Shown: positions 23,511 through 32,156 of the stretch, piece by piece | Position numbering within the stretch: position 1 is the first letter of the stretch | Layout of the letters: every line of letters starts with the position of its first letter | From: an uncultured Clostridium sp. | GTDB lineage: Bacteria > Bacillota > Clostridia > Lachnospirales > Lachnospiraceae | Length of the DNA: 48,893 nt | Assembly (NCBI GenBank): GCA_900544905.1 | Contig: UQXF01000009.1 | Span: 1-48,893 of the forward strand | Direction of reading: 5' to 3' | Program-made: the position numbers and the translations under genes | The notes under the pieces: generated by a model | Database searches by the model: none | What the model saw: only the letters and a program-made list of their open reading frames with translations | What the model was told of the DNA's origin: nothing

Positions 23511-24896
23511 CTACTCTGCTGTTGCCTTTTTCATAACCAGCATTTCTACTTTGTTAGAGCTATCACATTGATTCTTAATATACACATATCTAATACTGCT
23601 GTTTTCTAAACTCAGAAATGTATCTTTATCCCCGGAAGCCTCCACAGAGAACACTTCGCCATCGCTGTCTATACAGCCAATACAATAGTTATCTCCATCC
23701 GATACCACACTGACAAACACCGTACTCAAAGCTTCCTCTGAGACATCAAAAATCCATGCTTCATTGGGATTTATCGTAAAATCCGTGCTCTGTGTCTGAT
23801 TTAAGACCTGTTCGTCCGAATAAACCAGCTCCGTGTCTGCAAAAATACTGTTCTCCGCCAGCTTCTGCTGATTTTCTTCCAAAGTCTCTTCTGTGTAATG
23901 AAGAGAATGTTCATACCAGAGCCGGAATGCTCCGGAGGATATTCCATATATACCTGCCGTAACGGAAAACATCAGAAACAAGGTCAGCACAAAAGCCCAC
24001 AGGGAATACTTCCACTCATCCTTTCTGTATTTAACCATCATGTCAACCCGGAACTCAATTAACTTCTGGTTTTCCATAAAACAGCACATTTCATCTACAT
24101 AAAGAGCCTCCTGGCTTTTCTGTTTCATATTGAGAATACAGTCAAAATATTCTTTCCTGCTGAATTCTTCTTTTCCAATTTCGCAGGCATCCAAATCACA
24201 GTCCACCTCTGCCCAGCGCTCTATCTGCGTCCTAAGGGCATAGCTTACCGGATTAAATGCATGTACTGCATTTACAAGAAATCCGATATTCTTCGTCCGG
24301 ATATCTCCATGTTTAAAATGTACCAGCTCATGGAGCAGGGCAATATTAATCTCCTCATCGGTCAATGTATAGGTAGGCAGTAAAATCTGGTATCCCTTGT
24401 TGTATATAATTGCAGGAGAAGACACAACATCATTATAATAAACGGATATTTTCTTTTTTATCCCAAGCCTCTTTTTCCATTTGTCCAACACCACGTCCAG
24501 CTCATCACTGCCCACAGAAATATTTTCTTCGCACAGCCGTAATTTACTGCGGTAATGCATATATCTGTATAAAAGCACCATTGCCAGCATGACCAGCCAT
24601 ACGGACGACAGAATAAACAAAAGCACTGTTATAGGAGTTATGACCGGCAGTATTTCCTCTCCGTTCTCCATTCCCTTCAAAAACTGTAAAATAAAGAATG
24701 GAATAATCGGCAATAAAAAACAGGTTAAAATCAGTTTCAGAAACCTCATAGTATTTTTAATATAAAATCTGGCTGCTTCTTTTCCAAGAAACAGCCAGAT
24801 AAAATAGCCGAAAGAACCTGCCAGTGTTGCTGCCAATACACCCAGTACAACATATGCAAGTTTTCCATTCAAGAAATAAATCAAATTATAATTCAT
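23511..24896 (-). CDS. BlaR1/MecR1-type M56 membrane metalloprotease sensor
   Basis: 461-residue membrane protein. Four membrane segments (about residues 14-37, 52-72, 88-110 and 300-322) surround a cytoplasmic zinc protease domain with HELVHFKHGD (H189, E190, H193) and a downstream ERWAEVDCD helix giving the third ligand. The C-terminal 140 residues are extracellular. Real BlaR1 proteins carry a penicillin-binding domain of about 250 residues there; this one is much shorter with no obvious SxxK/KTG set, so the signal is probably not a beta-lactam. The start overlaps the blaI stop by 11 bases. Expected action: cleave or inactivate BlaI after sensing. Confidence 0.85.
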   Translation of the reverse strand: MNYNLIYFLNGKLAYVVLGVLAATLAGSFGYFIWLFLGKEAARFYIKNTMRFLKLILTCFLLPIIPFFILQFLKGMENGEEILPVITPITVLLFILSSVWLVMLAMVLLYRYMHYRSKLRLCEENISVGSDELDVVLDKWKKRLGIKKKISVYYNDVVSSPAIIYNKGYQILLPTYTLTDEEINIALLHELVHFKHGDIRTKNIGFLVNAVHAFNPVSYALRTQIERWAEVDCDLDACEIGKEEFSRKEYFDCILNMKQKSQEALYVDEMCCFMENQKLIEFRVDMMVKYRKDEWKYSLWAFVLTLFLMFSVTAGIYGISSGAFRLWYEHSLHYTEETLEENQQKLAENSIFADTELVYSDEQVLNQTQSTDFTINPNEAWIFDVSEEALSTVFVSVVSDGDNYCIGCIDSDGEVFSVEASGDKDTFLSLENSSIRYVYIKNQCDSSNKVEMLVMKKATAE

Positions 24897-25260
24897 TGAT
24901 TTTTGCTTTCAAGCCCTCTAAATCTTCCTTTGTTAAATCACCGTTATCAAACATCTCAGTTACAAATTCACTGATATCGTTATGATTCCAGAAGCTAATA
25001 TGGTGCTTGTACAATTTCTGTCTGTAAGCAGCTTCAGAAATCAAAATCTTGTAAGTATAAATCTTTCCATTACGCTGTAATTTTAAATAATTCTTTCTTA
25101 CCAGCTTTGCCAAAAAGGTAGAAACCGTCTGTGGCTTCCAATCCTTACCATAGTAGCCATTTACACGCTCAACCACGTCAGATAATACCGGCTCCTTACG
25201 GCAATCCCAAATAGATTTCATTACAAGTTCTTCGCTTTCTGTTAACTTCTCAATAAACAT
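24886..25260 (-). CDS. BlaI/MecI-family winged-helix repressor
   Basis: 124-residue repressor: LTESEELVMKSIWD, VNGYYGKDWKPQTVSTFLAKLVRKNYLK and RNGKIYTYKILISEAAYR are typical of the BlaI family winged helix, followed by a dimerisation tail. The ATG with AGAGGAAAGG upstream was chosen; ATG codons 8 and 12 triplets earlier lack a site and reach into flgJ. Its reading frame begins 25 bases after flgJ, so it seems co-transcribed with a flagellar rod gene, which is an unusual link. Partner sensor overlaps its end. Confidence 0.88.
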   Translation of the reverse strand: MFIEKLTESEELVMKSIWDCRKEPVLSDVVERVNGYYGKDWKPQTVSTFLAKLVRKNYLKLQRNGKIYTYKILISEAAYRQKLYKHHISFWNHNDISEFVTEMFDNGDLTKEDLEGLKAKINEL

Positions 25261-25285
25261 ACCTTTCCTCTCACTTTCTTTCATA

Positions 25286-25645
25286 TTATAGTCCATAGTT
25301 ACGTTTCATCTGTTCATAGAGTTGATTAGCAAGTCCGATTCCACTTCCCTGCTCAGCAGCCAGCTTGGCATATTCCTGAATCTGCATATCTCCAAAATAA
25401 TCCATGTACTGGCTGGAACTGCTGGTTTCCTCATCCTCTGCCTTCATAATCGTTTTCTCCATGCCCTTGTAAATCTGTTCGATAAAATAGGCCTCGAATT
25501 CCTTACAAGCCTCCATCAATTCACTCTCTGTAGTCTCGCTTCCCACCTTGCTTAAAGTGTTTTCCAAAGCGGATGCGGAAGCATTTGCTGCCTGAGAATA
25601 ATAATCACTATAATAGCTGCTTGGGTCAATTCCTGTAATTGCCAT
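25286..25645 (-). CDS. flgJ: FlgJ-type rod-binding protein
   Basis: 119-residue protein equal to the N-terminal rod-binding domain of FlgJ (EACKEFEAYFIEQIYKGMEKT...; ...MDYFGDMQIQEYAKLAAEQGSGIGLANQLYEQM). The muramidase domain of proteobacterial FlgJ is absent, which is normal in Bacillota. It acts as a scaffold or cap for rod assembly in the periplasm-like space. AGGAGG precedes the ATG. It lies 118 bases after flgG, with a possible promoter in the gap, and is followed closely by blaI. Confidence 0.92.
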   Translation of the reverse strand: MAITGIDPSSYYSDYYSQAANASASALENTLSKVGSETTESELMEACKEFEAYFIEQIYKGMEKTIMKAEDEETSSSSQYMDYFGDMQIQEYAKLAAEQGSGIGLANQLYEQMKRNYGL

Positions 25646-25666
25646 ATTTACCTCCTAATCTACCTA

Positions 25667-25702
25667 TATACATGTTTATCACAAAGTGACCCCATCTGTC
25701 AA
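25667..25702 (-). promoter_or_regulatory. Possible sigma-A promoter and BlaI-like operator before flgJ-blaI-blaR
   Basis: A perfect TTGACA (25702-25697) lies on the minus strand with TAAACA (25678-25673) 18 bases downstream. A near-palindrome TATACATGTTTA (25667-25678) covers the -10 position and contains the TACATGT element resembling BlaI/MecI operators (TACA..TGTA). Self-repression of flgJ-blaI-blaR by BlaI is a testable inference. Between this and flgG lies a short AAAT repeat. Confidence 0.4.
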
Positions 25703-25763
25703 TGTCTTATTTACAATTTATTTATTTATTTTAAAATTTTTCACAAATTAGACAAATAAATTA

Positions 25764-26615
25764 CTATCCCCTTAAATTATTTGCCTGCTGAAGCATCTCA
25801 TCTGAAGCCTGAATTGCCTTAGAATTCATTTCATATGCACGCTGTGCCACAATCATATTAACCATTTCATCCGCAACCTGTACATTTGACATTTCGATGT
25901 ATCCCTGATGAACCAAACTTCGGGAAATTCCCTGGGTCGTAGATTCCTCAATGGCATTTCCGGAAGCAGGCGTTGTCTGGTACATATTACCGCCTATGCT
26001 GCTAAGACCTGCCGGATTGTTAAACTGTACCAGCCCAATCTTCTGGGCATAGCTCTGTCCGTTTGCAGTGTATGTAAGAGCCTCCGTCTTTTTATCATTC
26101 CCACTGGTGGTGGTTACATAAATATTTCCCTCTGTGTCTACACTCACATCCTCTGCCCGGGCAGGAGAAGGAACCACAATCGGGTTGTTGTTTTGGTCAA
26201 GAACCGGATACCCCTGGGAAGTACAAAGCATCATACCCCCTTGTACCGGCTGGAAGCCAAAGCTTCCGTCACGGGTATAACAGATATTGCCATCCGTATC
26301 CCTCACCTTAAAAAATCCGGAACCCTCTATTGCCATATATGTAGTATTGGATGTCTCCTGCAGGCTGCCCTGGGTAAATACCGTAGTAATGGAACCGGTT
26401 CTGGTTCCCAGCCCCACCTGTGCAGGCACCGGTTTGTTTTCTCCCACATTGTTCGTGGAAGGCGACTGTAATGTCTGATAAAGCAGTGACTTAAATTCCA
26501 CTGTATCCTTCTTATATCCGGCTGTATTCACATTTGCCAGATTATTGGATATGGTATCCAGATTTGTCTGCTGTGCAATCATTCCCGATGCCGCAGACCA
26601 TAATGAACGCATCAT
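25764..26615 (-). CDS. flgG: Flagellar distal rod protein FlgG (FlhP-like)
   Basis: 283-residue rod protein. The conserved N terminus (RSLWSAASGMIAQQTNLDTISNNLANVNTAGYKK), central SGFFKVRDTDGNICYTRDGSFGFQ and C terminus (VQVADEMVNMIVAQRAYEMNSKAIQASDEMLQ) mark FlgG. It builds the distal part of the rod in the cell wall. The first ATG has AAGGAGGG, with a second ATG right after it. It follows flgF by 14 bases. Confidence 0.93.
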   Translation of the reverse strand: MMRSLWSAASGMIAQQTNLDTISNNLANVNTAGYKKDTVEFKSLLYQTLQSPSTNNVGENKPVPAQVGLGTRTGSITTVFTQGSLQETSNTTYMAIEGSGFFKVRDTDGNICYTRDGSFGFQPVQGGMMLCTSQGYPVLDQNNNPIVVPSPARAEDVSVDTEGNIYVTTTSGNDKKTEALTYTANGQSYAQKIGLVQFNNPAGLSSIGGNMYQTTPASGNAIEESTTQGISRSLVHQGYIEMSNVQVADEMVNMIVAQRAYEMNSKAIQASDEMLQQANNLRG

Positions 26616-26629
26616 AAAATAAACCCTCC

Positions 26630-27415
26630 TTATACCCTTCCGATTTCATTTACTGATTTCTGTAATGTCGTGTCTACTGTCTGAACCATTTTCTGTCCCG
26701 CTTCATAGGCTCTTGTAATTGTAATCATATCCACCATCTCTTCAATAACGTTGGTATTTGACATTTCAAGATAGCCCTGGTGCACGACAGCCGTTCCGGC
26801 ACGCAGTCCCGCTGCCGCCGTGGCATCATACATATTCTCACCATATAACAGCAGTGCCTGTGGATTGTCAAATCCGGCAATACCAAGGGTTGCTATCTGC
26901 CGCCCATCCACCGTTATATTTCCCTGCTCGTCAAATGCAACACTCCTCGCAGTCTGTGCCCCCGGAATCTGAATTCTGTTTCCATTCGTATCCAACACAT
27001 AATCTCCATCCTTGGTAACAAGATAACCATCCGTGTTTACAGTAAAGGAACCGTCTCTGGTATATTTGATACTGGTTACTCCCTGCTTGTTCGTTGTCTG
27101 AATGGTAAAGAATCCGTCTCCACTTAAAGCCAAATCATATGTGTTTCCGGTTTCCCGTAAACTGCCCTGGGAAAAATCGTGATAGGTTTCCCCAATCTTT
27201 ACCCCCAGATTCATATCGCCAATGCGGTAATTAAGCGAGGAAGCTGCATTGTCATTGTGAATCCGGAGTGTTAATTCGTCATCAAAGGACTGGGAGGTCA
27301 CTCCCTGCTTCTTATATCCCGTTGTATCCGCATTTGCCATATTATTGGCAATAACGTCCAGGCGCTTTTGCTCGTTTACCATACCGGTCCATGCTGTGTA
27401 AAGACCTCTTACCAT
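26630..27415 (-). CDS. flgF: Flagellar rod protein FlgF (FlhO-like)
   Basis: 261-residue flagellar hook/basal-body protein (VRGLYTAWTGMVNEQKRLDVIANNMANADTTGYKK; LSGDGFFTIQTTNKQGVTSIKYTRDGSF; C terminus MSNTNVIEEMVDMITITRAYEAGQKM). The mreB-flgF-flgG order equals mbl-flhO-flhP in Bacillus, so this is the FlhO counterpart. GAGGTGAC precedes the ATG, 12 bases after mreB. Confidence 0.9.
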   Translation of the reverse strand: MVRGLYTAWTGMVNEQKRLDVIANNMANADTTGYKKQGVTSQSFDDELTLRIHNDNAASSLNYRIGDMNLGVKIGETYHDFSQGSLRETGNTYDLALSGDGFFTIQTTNKQGVTSIKYTRDGSFTVNTDGYLVTKDGDYVLDTNGNRIQIPGAQTARSVAFDEQGNITVDGRQIATLGIAGFDNPQALLLYGENMYDATAAAGLRAGTAVVHQGYLEMSNTNVIEEMVDMITITRAYEAGQKMVQTVDTTLQKSVNEIGRV

Positions 27416-27427
27416 TTTGTCACCTCT

Positions 27428-28426
27428 TTATTCCTCTTCCATTGCTCCACTTAGAAACTCTATATATTTGCCGGTTCCAATTGCCACACAGGTCATTGGG
27501 TCCTCTGCGGTCATTGTGGTTATGCCGGTCTCTTCCTCAATCAGCTCCTCCAGTCCATGCAGCATTGCACCGCCGCCTGTCAACACAATACCCCGGTCTG
27601 CGATATCTGCAGCCAGCTCCGGCGGAGTTTTCTCTAACACGGAATGCACTGCCTCAATAATCTGCTCTGTTACCTCCTCCAGCGCCTCTACCGTCTCATC
27701 TGATGTTACCGTAACAGTTCTCGGAAGTCCTGTCACAAGATTCCTCCCTCTGATATCCAGAGTAAGATTCTCCGGACGGCGGTAACAGGTGCCTATCTTA
27801 ATCTTAATCTCCTCTGCGGTACGCTCTCCAATCAACAGATTATGCTTCTTTCTCATATAGCGCACAATTGCCTCGTCAAAATCGTCACCGGCAGTCTTAA
27901 TGGATGTACTGACAACGGTTCCTCCCAGAGAAATAACTGCAATATCCGCTGTACCACCGCCGATATCCACAATCATATTGCCACATGGTCTGGCAATGTC
28001 GATTCCTGCTCCAATGGCTGCTGCAACAGGCTCCTCAATAATTGATACATCCCTGGCTCCTGCCTGGTAAGTTGCATCCTCAACTGCTTTCTTTTCAACC
28101 TCTGTAACACCGCTGGGTACACAAACCGAAATGCGGGGTCTCCTGCCAAAAAAGCTCTTACCAACCGCTTTCTGGATAAAATATTTTAACATTTTCTCCG
28201 TAATGCGGTAATCCGAAATAACACCCTGCCGTAAAGGTCTCACTGCCACAATATTGCCGGGTGTTCTTCCCAGCATTAATCTCGCCTCCTCACCAATCGC
28301 CTTAATCCGGTTGGTATCACGGTCAAATGCCACAACAGAAGGCTCTTTTAACACTACTCCCTTTCCTTTTACATATACAAGGATACTGGCTGTACCCAAA
28401 TCAATTCCTATGTCTGAACTTGCCAT
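27428..28426 (-). CDS. mreB: MreB/Mbl actin-like shape protein
   Basis: 332-residue actin fold protein with the ATP-binding signatures GIDLGTASILVYVKGKGVVL, IVDIGGGTADIAVISLGG and GIVLTGGGAMLHGLEELI. It forms membrane filaments that guide peptidoglycan synthesis during elongation. Length is normal. No mreC or mreD follows; instead flagellar rod genes do, which identifies it with Mbl or Mreb-homologue of the Bacillus mbl-flhO-flhP neighbourhood. GAAAGGGG lies nine bases before the ATG. Confidence 0.93.
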   Translation of the reverse strand: MASSDIGIDLGTASILVYVKGKGVVLKEPSVVAFDRDTNRIKAIGEEARLMLGRTPGNIVAVRPLRQGVISDYRITEKMLKYFIQKAVGKSFFGRRPRISVCVPSGVTEVEKKAVEDATYQAGARDVSIIEEPVAAAIGAGIDIARPCGNMIVDIGGGTADIAVISLGGTVVSTSIKTAGDDFDEAIVRYMRKKHNLLIGERTAEEIKIKIGTCYRRPENLTLDIRGRNLVTGLPRTVTVTSDETVEALEEVTEQIIEAVHSVLEKTPPELAADIADRGIVLTGGGAMLHGLEELIEEETGITTMTAEDPMTCVAIGTGKYIEFLSGAMEEE

Positions 28427-28477
28427 GTCCGTGCCCCTTTCATATATTTATCGTCAAAAATAAAGTTTTTCTTTATA

Positions 28478-30976
28478 TCACTTGTTCTTATTCTTTTTCA
28501 GAATATACAAGCTGCAATCTGCGCCGGCTAACATATCCATATGAACCTCCACAATGTTCATAATCTGGTCCAGCTCCTTCATATAGCTTTGCCATTTTGT
28601 GACCTTTTTATTAGCAATAAAACGCTTTCTTACACCCTGCATGTTCCGGTACTGCTCTAACTGGTCATTCACAACATCCTTTGCTGCCATTCCAACCAGA
28701 CTGTAACCAAACAGCTTGTCCGTCGCCTTATTGGCAAAAATGATGTCACCGGATTTGTTATCCTTCACAAAAACAGCGTCCCGTATATGGTCATATGCAT
28801 CCAAAAAGCCCTCTTTTACAACATCATTCTTTACAATATTTTTGTTGCTGAGTACCACACTTTCAAACATTCTGGTTATATAAGACGCAAACTGGATATC
28901 CTTTTCCTCAAATATGTGGTCTTTGCCGGAATCTGCAAACACAATATAGCCCCGGGTGCCAAAGACCGGAGCCATCGCCAGAATCATAATGGTTCCCATA
29001 TTGGTTTTCCGAATCATTTCCTTTAAAATCGGCTCCTGGGTGGTTTTATCCGCCACCAGTGCTGTTCTGCCCTTCAGTACATCCTTCAGCACCTTATATT
29101 CTGATACGGACATTGTCATGATATCAAAAAAGGCATTCTCTTCTCCGGCATGATTCCACACGAAATATTTTTCCGCATTGCCCGTCTCTTTATTCTCTAA
29201 GTACAAACCAATATCTGTAACCGACAGATACATTCCTGCCTTGTGACACATCTCTCCAAGACCGGATTCTCCTTCCTTTACCATGGACTCCAGCAAATCC
29301 TGTATCACATGCCGCTCCTGCTGCTCCTTATGAAGCTGTATCTCCGTCAGCTTCCGAAGCCTGGTCTCATTTTGTACCATCTCCTCCGCATAGAAGCATT
29401 TCGCAATGGAATTTGCAAGCTCCCACTGCTCCCCGATTACTTCGCCTAACAGCTGGGCACCATCCCTGGCGAAGCTGGTTAAAACCCAGTACGCAGTAAC
29501 GGTATTCTCCAGCATAAGCGGTGCAAATATCATATGCACTTCCATTCTGTCCACTGTAAACGACACACTCTGCGGTATAAGCTGCTCCCTCGCCCGCACA
29601 GAGACCTCTGCAAACCGCTCTTTTAACTGTGGACGCTCAAACAAATCGTAAAACTGGCCGATGTTATTTGCCGGCCCGGCTGGCGTGGTTAAAAGCTTCC
29701 CTTCTGCATTCAGCACCACACTATAGTAATCCGCATTCCGGCTTAATGTCTCTGCCATCAGCTGGAACTGTTCTAACATTTCCTTATCGTTCTCGTCAAT
29801 GGTAATCAGACTTAAGCTGTTCCATTTATTGGACTCTCCCGGCATCTGTTCACCCTCTGTGGCAGCTGCCAGCTCCTTTTCCATATCCTTCTGCTCTGTT
29901 ATATCTGTTAACAGGAAGGACACCTCTGCCTCCCCATCTGATACACGGGTTACCGTGACCTCGTTTTCAACCCATATCTGTCTTCCATCATCCCTTACCA
30001 TGCGGTAAGTATGCACATAATCCGTCACTCCATTGGCAACTGCCTGATAAATTGCGTCAATTACACTGTCCCGGTCCTCCGGATGAATGTAATCCTCTGT
30101 CAGCTTATAGCCCTTTTTCAATGCATCTACATTCATTCCCACCATTCCTGCATTTGGGGATATATATTTTAATACCCGCTTGCCCGCATTGAAGGATTTT
30201 ACCAGTACTACACTCTTCATCTTGGAAATTGCATTGTTCAGGTATGCATTTTCACTGTTCCGGCGAAGCTCCTCTCTCAAATCAAATACCAGAACTTCAA
30301 AATCCGTCAGTTTTCCCATATCATCAAATATATAGTGAATCAGAAGGCGGACCGGTATCACGTCCCGCTCCTCTGTAACAATTCTGCACTCTATTGTGTT
30401 CTCATTGATATGCTTCTTAGCAGCATCCGCAATATTTTCCTGTATCCGCTCTAAGTCATCAGGGCAGATAATATCCTCTGCCGTTATCACATTGTCGTAC
30501 AGCTGTCCCCTTGTATATCCATACTGGTTAATGTTCCGGGACACATATTCCACCTGATATCCATTTTCTGTTTTACCCATGTGGATTGCCACAATACTGG
30601 CATGATTCACAATCCTCTCCAGGGTAAGGCTTCCAATGTTCAAATCTGCACGAAGCTCAAACAGCACGGTATAAATAAGTGTATCTGCCACCACCGCTTC
30701 GTTTACCAGACCGCAGACCAGATGCTCCTTGCCATCCGCAACCATACGGATTCTGTGCCACATAAGGCTTTTCTTTCCGTGAAGCATTTCCCAGAAATTG
30801 AGCTTCGTAAGGGACCTTCCCGGCTCTATGTGAATGTTCTTCACATGACTGCCAAGCAGAACCTCCGCCTCATAATTAATATCTAATACCTGACCCGACT
30901 CTGCTTCAAACACAACCATGGGATATTCCAGATATTTTGCAAATTGCTTAAAACTCTCAATTCGTTTTGTATCCAT
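28478..30976 (-). CDS. Multi-PAS/GAF sensor protein without visible output domain
   Basis: 832-residue soluble protein. Segments read as PAS (about residues 8-95), PAS (125-240; YVSRNINQYGYTRGQL, CPDDLERIQ), PAS with PAC (255-370; HPEDRDSVIDAI, LLTDITEQKD), a globular region of PocR or GAF type (400-530), a coiled coil, a GAF-like domain (555-710) and a last PAS (725-790; VFVKDNKSGDIIFANKATDKLFGYS). No kinase, GGDEF, EAL, methyl-accepting or DNA-binding domain follows. The ATG at MDTKRIES has AAAGGAG upstream; an earlier in-frame ATG would overlap the DivIVA-like gene. It probably senses a signal and works by protein contact. Next to DivIVA-like and MreB genes, a cell-pole or motility role is possible but unproven. 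Confidence 0.8.
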   Translation of the reverse strand: MDTKRIESFKQFAKYLEYPMVVFEAESGQVLDINYEAEVLLGSHVKNIHIEPGRSLTKLNFWEMLHGKKSLMWHRIRMVADGKEHLVCGLVNEAVVADTLIYTVLFELRADLNIGSLTLERIVNHASIVAIHMGKTENGYQVEYVSRNINQYGYTRGQLYDNVITAEDIICPDDLERIQENIADAAKKHINENTIECRIVTEERDVIPVRLLIHYIFDDMGKLTDFEVLVFDLREELRRNSENAYLNNAISKMKSVVLVKSFNAGKRVLKYISPNAGMVGMNVDALKKGYKLTEDYIHPEDRDSVIDAIYQAVANGVTDYVHTYRMVRDDGRQIWVENEVTVTRVSDGEAEVSFLLTDITEQKDMEKELAAATEGEQMPGESNKWNSLSLITIDENDKEMLEQFQLMAETLSRNADYYSVVLNAEGKLLTTPAGPANNIGQFYDLFERPQLKERFAEVSVRAREQLIPQSVSFTVDRMEVHMIFAPLMLENTVTAYWVLTSFARDGAQLLGEVIGEQWELANSIAKCFYAEEMVQNETRLRKLTEIQLHKEQQERHVIQDLLESMVKEGESGLGEMCHKAGMYLSVTDIGLYLENKETGNAEKYFVWNHAGEENAFFDIMTMSVSEYKVLKDVLKGRTALVADKTTQEPILKEMIRKTNMGTIMILAMAPVFGTRGYIVFADSGKDHIFEEKDIQFASYITRMFESVVLSNKNIVKNDVVKEGFLDAYDHIRDAVFVKDNKSGDIIFANKATDKLFGYSLVGMAAKDVVNDQLEQYRNMQGVRKRFIANKKVTKWQSYMKELDQIMNIVEVHMDMLAGADCSLYILKKNKNK

Positions 30977-31010
30977 CGGTAATGTAACTCCTTTACTGAA
31001 CGGCTGCAGA

Positions 31011-31931
31011 TTAATTGAACTTAATCTGCGGTATCTCTTCTGCATCCTCATCCGGAAGTGCAGGTCTCTCCTTTGGTACATCAATTCCCTTAAAGGCTTT
31101 ATCTGTAATCACCTTCGTCTCATTGCATGCCTTGACAACACCCTCTACAGATTCCATCAGACTTGCCATATAATTGCTTACATTCTCACATTCCCTCTTC
31201 ATGGAGCCGCGGATAGAAGAAACCCTCTCTCTTGCCTCCGCTAACATTTTTTCCTTTTCAGCCTCTGCGTCGGAAACCAGCTTCTGGCATTCTGCATTTT
31301 TCTGTGCCACTGCCTGTTTATATTCTTCTTCTGCACGAATCCGGAGTGTGTCTCTCTCTTCCTCTGCACGGCGCATAATATTCTCACTTTGCTTTTCTGA
31401 ATCTTCAATGAGGTTCCGGCTCTTCTTTTCCGCCTCACTCACCATATAATTGCTCTGGCTCTTGGCATTACTGAGAAGCTTATCGCTTTCCTCCTTTGCC
31501 TCAATGAGCATTTTCTTGCTCTGGCTTTCCGCATCCTCCATCATTTTTTTGCTCTTTGCCTCTGCCTCCTTCAGCAGCGCATCGCAACGCTCATTTGTCT
31601 CTACCAGCGTCTTTGAAATTATTTCTAACTTGTCAGAATATCCCTTATTATTCTCCTCCTGCTCCGCCAGCTTACGGTTTGCCTTCTCCAGCTCATTCTG
31701 AAGGGACTCGTTATATTTCTGCATATTTTCAATTGCCTGGTTGGACTCTGTGCTCATACTGTCCTTCACCAGCTGAAGGCTCTTTACCGTTTCACTTAAC
31801 TTGCTTATTGTCTGTTTCAAATCTGCAATATCCTGCTGATGGGACTTTTTCATATCATCAATATACTGCTCCACCGCTGCTTTATCATATCCACCAAAGG
31901 ATACCGTCTTAAATCTCTCTTCTCTTGCCAT
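31011..31931 (-). CDS. DivIVA-like coiled-coil protein with hendecad repeats
   Basis: 306 residues. The N terminus (KTVSFGGYDKAAVEQYIDDM, about residues 8-27) resembles the DivIVA membrane-binding start, followed by a heptad coiled coil (35-115). From about residue 123 to 243 there are eleven consecutive 11-residue repeats of the form A-E-x-x-S-x-x-h-h-x-x, where h is M, L or I. The C-terminal 50 residues are Pro/acidic. DivIVA relatives sit at poles and septa and recruit partners. AAAGGAG precedes the ATG. The PAS protein starts 34 bases downstream, so the two are likely one operon and may interact. Confidence 0.82.
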   Translation of the reverse strand: MAREERFKTVSFGGYDKAAVEQYIDDMKKSHQQDIADLKQTISKLSETVKSLQLVKDSMSTESNQAIENMQKYNESLQNELEKANRKLAEQEENNKGYSDKLEIISKTLVETNERCDALLKEAEAKSKKMMEDAESQSKKMLIEAKEESDKLLSNAKSQSNYMVSEAEKKSRNLIEDSEKQSENIMRRAEEERDTLRIRAEEEYKQAVAQKNAECQKLVSDAEAEKEKMLAEARERVSSIRGSMKRECENVSNYMASLMESVEGVVKACNETKVITDKAFKGIDVPKERPALPDEDAEEIPQIKFN

Positions 31932-32088
31932 GATAAAATCTCCTTTCGCATATTACTACATGCCTTATGATTGCAAATTTGTATCAAAAAACCTTACCCT
32001 TTATCCTTCGCAAAGTTACACGGGCATTATTAGTTATTATTATAACAATATTTCCTTATAAATGCTACCTTAAATTATGGAAAATTAG

Positions 32089-32117
32089 TTGTACTCTGAC
32101 GTTTCGTCTGTTATACT
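32089..32117 (+). promoter_or_regulatory. Sigma-A promoter of the traX-like gene
   Basis: TTGTAC (32089-32094), 17 bases, TATACT (32112-32117): a good housekeeping promoter 40 bases before the ATG. On the other strand TATAAT at 32044-32039 may serve the DivIVA-like gene, although no clear -35 goes with it. The rest of 31932-32088 shows nothing further. Confidence 0.75.
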
Positions 32118-32156
32118 TTGCTTTATGGAAATATACTTAAGAAAGGGGAATTCCCC

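Noticed and set aside
23511..24896. Beta-lactam resistance sensor BlaR1
   Set aside because: The extracellular part is too short and lacks penicillin-binding motifs, and no beta-lactamase is nearby; only the M56/BlaI mechanism is claimed.
25678..25764. AAAT short tandem repeats between flgJ and flgG as a phase-variation tract
   Set aside because: Only about three AAAT units in an AT-rich gap; too short to call.
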